NCBI GenBank assembly: GCA_018402015.1
Contig: JAGYJL010000011.1
Coordinates: forward strand, 1-54,415
Direction: 5' to 3'
Origin: Flavobacteriales bacterium
GTDB taxonomy: Bacteria; Bacteroidota; Bacteroidia; UBA10329
DNA length: 54,415 nt
Shown: positions 50,951 to 54,415 of the stretch, piece after piece
How positions within the stretch are numbered: the first letter of the stretch is position 1
Layout of the letters: each line of letters starts with the position of its first letter
Program-made: the position numbers and the translations under genes
Notes under the pieces: model-generated
Seen by the model: only the letters and a program-made list of their open reading frames with translations
Told to the model about the DNA's origin: nothing
The model's database searches: none

Positions 50951-51406
50951 CTAGTCCTCAGTACGGTCATCGGCCTGCTTGGCCAAACGATAGAGGTAAG
51001 CGTTGAAGATATTGCGTTTGGCAAAACGCACCTGCTTATCTGAATTGTGGAACTTGAGAAACACATTCCTTGGCACCCCAAAGAATTCGTAGGTATTCCC
51101 ATCCAAGAAAGTGATCTCTAGCAATAGGCCTTTATGCATATAATCGGCTATTCCTGCCTGCGAAGTAGTGATCTCGTAGGCTTCAGCATTGGCAACCTTT
51201 GTTTCTGGCGCTATGCTCACAAGGAACTTGTAGCCCTCAATGATCTTGCGGCTCATATCCTCCGCTTCGGCAGCGCGTGCATCGCCATCGCGGAATTTAT
51301 CCGGATGCCATTCCTTTACCAGATTGCGATAACTGGTCTTTAGACCTTTAAGATCGGTGTTCTCATCAACACCGAATAACTTTCTGTATTCACCAATTCG
51401 CTTCAT
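50951..51406 (-). CDS. DnaJ-domain protein with C-terminal KTSC domain
   Basis: The 151-residue protein has an N-terminal J domain (residues 5-65: YRKLFGVDENTDLKGLKTSYR, then the HPD motif at His34-Asp36 in KEWHPDKF). This stimulates a Hsp70 (DnaK) ATPase. After a short linker, residues 85-145 look like a KTSC domain (IADYMHKGLLLEITFLDGNTYEFFGVPRNVF). KTSC domains are suspected to bind RNA or act in translation quality control; the pairing with a J domain may link chaperones to such a target. The ATG at 51406 fits the J domain; an upstream TTG-type start would only add unrelated residues. Confidence 0.83.
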   Translation of the reverse strand: MKRIGEYRKLFGVDENTDLKGLKTSYRNLVKEWHPDKFRDGDARAAEAEDMSRKIIEGYKFLVSIAPETKVANAEAYEITTSQAGIADYMHKGLLLEITFLDGNTYEFFGVPRNVFLKFHNSDKQVRFAKRNIFNAYLYRLAKQADDRTED

Positions 51407-51457
51407 GTACAAGATACTTTCGGGGGCGCGAAGGTACTCGTACAATCCATTCTGTTA

Positions 51458-51820
51458 CTACACCGTTTGTAGCAATTCCTTTTCAATTACTTCTTTGAAT
51501 GCCGGTTTTGGCAATGCACCTGGCTGCATCATTGGCTGACCTTCTGTAGGAACGAATAGAATGCTAGGGATACTACGGATACCGAACACCGCAGAAAGTT
51601 CCTGCTCTACTTCGGTGTCTACTTTGTAGATATCCACCTTGCCTGCATACTCATCGCTCAATTCTTCCATTATAGGCGATACCATTTTGCAAGGCCCGCA
51701 CCAATCTGCATAAAAATCAATGATGGCCGGACGTTCTCCTTTGTACTTCCACTCTTTCTCGGTGGTGTAATCGAATATATCGCTCTTGAATTTATCTGCT
51801 GTTAACTTGATAGTTGCCAT
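51458..51820 (-). CDS. trxA: Thioredoxin
   Basis: The 120-residue cytosolic thioredoxin has the active site WCGPC (Cys41, Cys44) in FYADWCGPCKMV, cis-Pro in FGIRSIPSILFV and the normal length. It reduces disulfides with electrons from thioredoxin reductase. It has a longer acidic helix (FDYTTEKEWKYKGERP) before the first strand than E. coli TrxA. The ATG is 26 bp after a TACCTTTG box, and a CRP/FNR-like palindrome lies near -41. The DnaJ gene follows 51 bp downstream and may be co-transcribed. Confidence 0.95.
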   Translation of the reverse strand: MATIKLTADKFKSDIFDYTTEKEWKYKGERPAIIDFYADWCGPCKMVSPIMEELSDEYAGKVDIYKVDTEVEQELSAVFGIRSIPSILFVPTEGQPMMQPGALPKPAFKEVIEKELLQTV

Positions 51821-51846
51821 TTCTTTAGGTTTTACTGTTTGTGCAA

Positions 51847-51891
51847 CAAAGGTACCCTGCGCTCTTGCCGCACAGTGTGATACACATCACT
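51847..51891 (-). promoter_or_regulatory. CRP/FNR-like site and -7 box of trxA
   Basis: Read on the minus strand, AGTGA-TGTGTA-TCACA (51876-51891) has a full TCACA half-site; the inner palindrome is GTGATACACATCAC on the plus strand. The centre lies 29.5 bp upstream of TACCTTTG (51847-51854), the spacing seen at other such sites. It would put the site at about -41. Confidence 0.65.
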
Positions 51892-51924
51892 TCTGGTGCT
51901 TAGGTGTCATCAACGCAAGCTAAG

Positions 51925-51940
51925 AGGGTTTTAGCTACTT
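51925..51940. repeat. Partial copy of the composite repeat's AT-rich module
   Basis: AGGGTTTTAGCTACTT differs at one base from AGGGTTTTAGCTGCTT in the repeats at 33728-33765 and 53110-53194. The REP-like part is missing. The rest of the intergenic region 51892-52022 shows nothing recognisable. Confidence 0.55.
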
Positions 51941-52022
51941 TCAGCCAGCGGCATTCCACTAGCCGGAATAAATAGTGGGCCTTTGATGAGCTGAATTGCT
52001 CCGCGAAAATACCTGAACGACC

Positions 52023-52565
52023 ATGAAGCATATGTTAACAGCCATCTCTCTCCTACTCGTTCTTTCGGTAAATGCACAGGTAAAGGTTTCTAACGACACG
52101 CTTCATTGGAATGCCAACCACCCGCTGACATGGGCCGATTTTAAAGGCCAGCCAGAAGAAGGAGGAACTTTACAAGGCCAAATCCTTTGTTTGAACCTTG
52201 GAGGTTTTCAGCGACAAAGCGCTCATCATCAAACGCAATTCAACACGGTGAGCATATTTGACCGAATGAATTCTTGGATGCCAGAAAAAGACCAGACCGA
52301 AACAGCATTGAAGTACTACCAGGTCATGTTCAATATCTACGAACTCCACTCAAGAAAAATGCGGGAGGCTTATGCACTCAGCAGAACATCCGAAGACCCT
52401 GATGCAGCGTTCAAAGCGAAGTATGGTCAGTCTGCAAACGAACGGAATACCGACCTCAATAAATTCAAACTACAGACCAAGTATGGTATGGATACCACTG
52501 CGCTTGAAACATGGAGAGCGAAAGTGGATGAGCAACTGAAGGCCTTGGAAGCCTACGCGAAATGA
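52023..52565 (+). CDS. Secreted DUF922-like protein lacking the HExxH-type motif
   Basis: The 180-residue protein has a signal peptide (MKHMLTAISLLLVLSVNA) and then resembles DUF922 (a putative zinc-protease-like family common in Bacteroidota): LHWNANHPLTWADFKGQP, the LTWxDFKG motif, at residues 27-45. Where DUF922 has the HEQxHFDI motif, this protein reads ALKYYQVMFNIYELHSRKMREAY at 96-117. It keeps the FxIxExxSRK spacing but has lost both histidines and the glutamate, so it is probably non-catalytic. Similarity is by eye and I am moderately sure of it. Confidence 0.5.
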   Translation: MKHMLTAISLLLVLSVNAQVKVSNDTLHWNANHPLTWADFKGQPEEGGTLQGQILCLNLGGFQRQSAHHQTQFNTVSIFDRMNSWMPEKDQTETALKYYQVMFNIYELHSRKMREAYALSRTSEDPDAAFKAKYGQSANERNTDLNKFKLQTKYGMDTTALETWRAKVDEQLKALEAYAK

Positions 52566-52586
52566 GATGCTGTTTTCGGTAGTTTC

Positions 52587-53090
52587 CTATCGTCTTTTAG
52601 CAAGGGTCTCCGCACTTATTTCCGGATTGTAGACCCCATAATTTAGACCAAGCGTTAGTGCCAGTTGCTCTGCGCTTTTGGCAGCTGCTTCTTCATCCAA
52701 TAAGCGCTTAACTATCCTCTTATTACGGTGCGTTCTGTCCAGCAAACAGACATCGTAAACCACATCATCGCTGGTTGTTGCCGGTCGGTTTGCCCTGCTG
52801 AATGCTGTTGTTGTTATCCGTTTCCTGAGTACAGCCGTATCTGAATATGGTTCCATGGATTCCCAAGAGCCGATCTTTACGCTGAATAGACCGGTGTAGT
52901 CTCTTAGTCTTTTCGCACTGGGGTCAACCTCCACTCCTTTCTTCGCAAAGGCCACGGCTGCTCCGATCAGTACCATTCCCAGGCCAACAAGTGGACTTAC
53001 AAAGAGAGAAAGCATACCCAGGATGAGGATGATATAAGCGGCCACAATAGCCGCTGGGGGGAAATACCTACCTATCTCATTGCTTATCAT
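52587..53090 (-). CDS. Hypothetical membrane protein with two transmembrane helices
   Basis: A 167-residue protein with a helical hairpin near the N-terminus (FPPAAIVAAYIILILGMLSL and PLVGLGMVLIGAAVAFA) and a cytoplasmic domain of about 110 residues (LRDYTGLFSVKIGSWESMEPYSD onward), which resembles proteins with a bPH-like or PH-type fold anchored by two helices. A bacterial PH-like reading is possible but not proven. The gene's upstream region carries the composite REP-like repeat at 53110-53194. Confidence 0.6.
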   Translation of the reverse strand: MISNEIGRYFPPAAIVAAYIILILGMLSLFVSPLVGLGMVLIGAAVAFAKKGVEVDPSAKRLRDYTGLFSVKIGSWESMEPYSDTAVLRKRITTTAFSRANRPATTSDDVVYDVCLLDRTHRNKRIVKRLLDEEAAAKSAEQLALTLGLNYGVYNPEISAETLAKRR

Positions 53091-53109
53091 GCGCTATTGA
53101 CCTGTTATG

Positions 53110-53194
53110 AACGTTTCTCAGCGATGAAAATAGGGTTTTAGCTGCTTCCCTTCCACATTCGTCACTTCGAGTGTGCGTAGCATGTATCGAGAAG
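53110..53194. repeat. Composite REP-like repeat, second copy
   Basis: Module one (53110-53147) contains AACGTTTCTCA and AAAATAGGGTTTTAGCTGCTT's core GGGTTTTAGCTGCTT. After a 13 bp insertion, the REP-like unit at 53161-53194 follows (GTCACTTCGAGTG ... GTATCGAGAAG). This is the same order, on the opposite strand, as at 33692-33765, with only two differences in the REP unit over 34 bp. Confidence 0.8.
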
Positions 53195-53207
53195 TAAAGC
53201 CTGCACT

Positions 53208-54365
53208 TTATTCGTTACTACGGTAAACGCGCACTTTTCTTTCATACGTATCTACTACCACAACATCTCCATTTTCTTTGAGTGCAAGGCCAATGGCACC
53301 ACCGTCTCCAACTCCGATGCGGTCTGTGAAATGACGGTCTTCATCTATCTTCAATACCGCATTGACCGCGGCCACATAGATGAATTCATCATCTGCTGCA
53401 AGATCGTGTAGGCCCATCACATTGTCGAAATACCACGATCGGATAAACGTTCCATTCTTGTCAAAGAACTGAAGCCGCTTATCGCTACTTACCACCACCA
53501 TATTCTGAAACAGGGCAATGCCCCACGGATTGTCGAATTGCCCATCTGCAAGGCCTTCGCTGCCCCATTTGGAGATGAAATTCCCGTAGATGTCCATCTT
53601 CTGAATTCGGTGGTTTACGTGGTCAACGATAAAAAGTGTTTCTCCATCAACAGCTATCTGACGGAAATAGCGGAACTGCCCATCTCCACTTCCGGTACCA
53701 CCCCATTCTCTTATAGGGTTCTTTGCAGCGTCTATCACCTTTATGGTATTCTCGGACGAGCATGCTATCAATGCCTCATTATTCGGTAGGAACTTAAAGG
53801 CTCTAGGCGAACCGCAGTTATAGTACTGTTCCACAAACACCCCATCAGCAGAGAATTTCTGAATAGAAGAATTGCTCACAGATGTTTCCGAAATGTAGAA
53901 GTTACCGGCATTGTCGAGCGTAACATGTTCTGAGAAGTCGAACCCTCCTGCACTTTGACCGAACTGACCGAACTCCAATACCACATCGTAAGATCTTGCG
54001 GTGTAATAGCCATAGGCCATATCGGAGAATGCACCGAATTCGGTGCTTGAGTTGAATGCTCTTACCTTGTAGTAGATATCGGTAAGCGGCTGTTCCAACA
54101 CTTCAAACTCGTCTACATATTGGGCTTGCGTAGATGTTGCTATCAGCACAAATTCCTCTGTACCTGCATCGAGGCGGTAAACCTCGTACATACTTGCCTG
54201 CGGTACGGGTTTCCAGGTAAGCAGAATGGAATTCCAATAGGTACCCTTGGAGGCTTCCAACTCTATGACCCTTTCCATTGTAGGACTCAGCTCAACCTCT
54301 TGTTTGCACGAGTTAAGTAGCAAGAGCACTATAAACAAAAGGATCGGTAAGGATGAATTTCTCAT
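53208..54365 (-). CDS. NHL-repeat lipoprotein with fibronectin-like N-terminal domain
   Basis: The 385-residue lipoprotein starts at ATG 54365 (MRNSSLPILLFIVLLLLNSC, lipobox LNSC). A fibronectin type III-like domain covers about residues 35-115 (ILLTWKPVPQASMYEVYRLD, YYKVRAFNSSTEFGAFS). It is followed by a beta-propeller of NHL-type repeats: GQFGQSAGGFDFSEHVTLDNAGNFYIS, GGTGSGDGQFRYFRQIAVDG, WGSEGLADGQFDNPWGIAL. These propellers bind proteins or glycans. It is probably on the cell surface or the periplasmic face. Nothing is known of its partner. Confidence 0.82.
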   Translation of the reverse strand: MRNSSLPILLFIVLLLLNSCKQEVELSPTMERVIELEASKGTYWNSILLTWKPVPQASMYEVYRLDAGTEEFVLIATSTQAQYVDEFEVLEQPLTDIYYKVRAFNSSTEFGAFSDMAYGYYTARSYDVVLEFGQFGQSAGGFDFSEHVTLDNAGNFYISETSVSNSSIQKFSADGVFVEQYYNCGSPRAFKFLPNNEALIACSSENTIKVIDAAKNPIREWGGTGSGDGQFRYFRQIAVDGETLFIVDHVNHRIQKMDIYGNFISKWGSEGLADGQFDNPWGIALFQNMVVVSSDKRLQFFDKNGTFIRSWYFDNVMGLHDLAADDEFIYVAAVNAVLKIDEDRHFTDRIGVGDGGAIGLALKENGDVVVVDTYERKVRVYRSNE

Positions 54366-54415
54366 GCTGAGTTCGGGGTCGATTATTGCCAATGGTTTCG
54401 GCTAAAGATAATACC

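Noticed and set aside
1-54415. tRNA, rRNA, riboswitch or CRISPR loci
   Set aside because: No tRNA-like T-arm sequences with cloverleaf spacing, rRNA segments, known riboswitch cores or regularly spaced direct repeats were noticed in the intergenic regions.

Overview
This window looks like a piece of a Bacteroidota chromosome, most probably of the order Flavobacteriales. The evidence is a PorP/SprF gene paired with an OmpA-family gene, a giant PKD adhesin ending in a type B (gliding-motility-type) C-terminal sorting domain, a SusC-like TonB receptor with an N-terminal carboxypeptidase-regulatory domain, DUF4295 next to rpmG and ftsY, and promoters of the Bacteroidetes type (TTTG, 19 bp, TAnnTTTG). 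No rRNA, tRNA, CRISPR array, phage gene or transposase was found. Nearly all genes are intact and densely packed. The exceptions are a frameshifted cinA (5036-6284) and a decayed stretch at 39730-41561.

Layout. 1-3957: ribosome and secretion block on the minus strand (rimO, ftsY, DUF4295, rpmG; then an M1 peptidase; then rpmB), with two near-identical ribosomal-protein promoters. 4035-9360: lipoproteins, broken cinA, a DUF885-like protein without its zinc site, and a MarR regulator with a candidate operator. 9361-17471: housekeeping genes on the minus strand (elbB, a NYN-domain nuclease, an ornithine/alanine racemase-like enzyme, GNAT, methyltransferase, map, HAD phosphatase, gpmA, a dead peptide deformylase homologue, M17 aminopeptidase). 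17533-21424: a metal-uptake island, with a TonB receptor divergent from a DtxR/MntR-type regulator and a ZIP transporter; a perfect palindrome lies in the shared promoter region. 21513-24199: small genes, a Vsr-type endonuclease with a repeat-protein partner, and a two-gene YeeE/YedE sulfur transporter. 24207-33580: a type IX secretion cargo module (OmpA/PorE-like protein, PorP/SprF, M43 metalloprotease, 1449-residue PKD adhesin). 33835-39729: truA, fatty acid hydroxylase, rhodanese-thioredoxin fusion, methyltransferase, DUF2490, NADH dehydrogenase, LytTR-like protein. 39730-41561: a cassette-like array of decayed genes separated by long imperfect hairpins. 41562-50294: asnS and a TetR-TolC-adaptor-RND-thioesterase efflux operon. 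50298-54365: YceI, a DnaJ-KTSC protein, thioredoxin, a DUF922-like protein, a membrane protein and an NHL lipoprotein.

Two observations stand out. First, the region at 39730-41561 has the logic of an integron cassette array: two units of about 740-760 bp, each beginning at a (G)TTGGC core and ending in a roughly 130 bp imperfect hairpin whose left end is complementary to the start of its own cassette. No integrase is visible, and the consensus differs from the classical attC core. Second, four or five genes with sulfur, thiol or envelope themes (YeeE/YedE, rhodanese-thioredoxin, thioredoxin, YceI, DUF2490-methyltransferase) carry a TGTGA-N6-TCACA-like palindrome. Its centre lies 27.5-29.5 bp upstream of the -7 element, which is the geometry of class II CRP/FNR activation. 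This suggests a regulon not obvious from gene content.

Other recurring themes are catalytically dead members of hydrolase families (deformylase-like, DUF885-like, DUF922-like), -7 boxes placed only 4-8 bp before start codons (predicting leaderless or near-leaderless mRNAs), and a composite REP-like intergenic repeat. All family assignments come from reading motifs by eye; no database search was possible.
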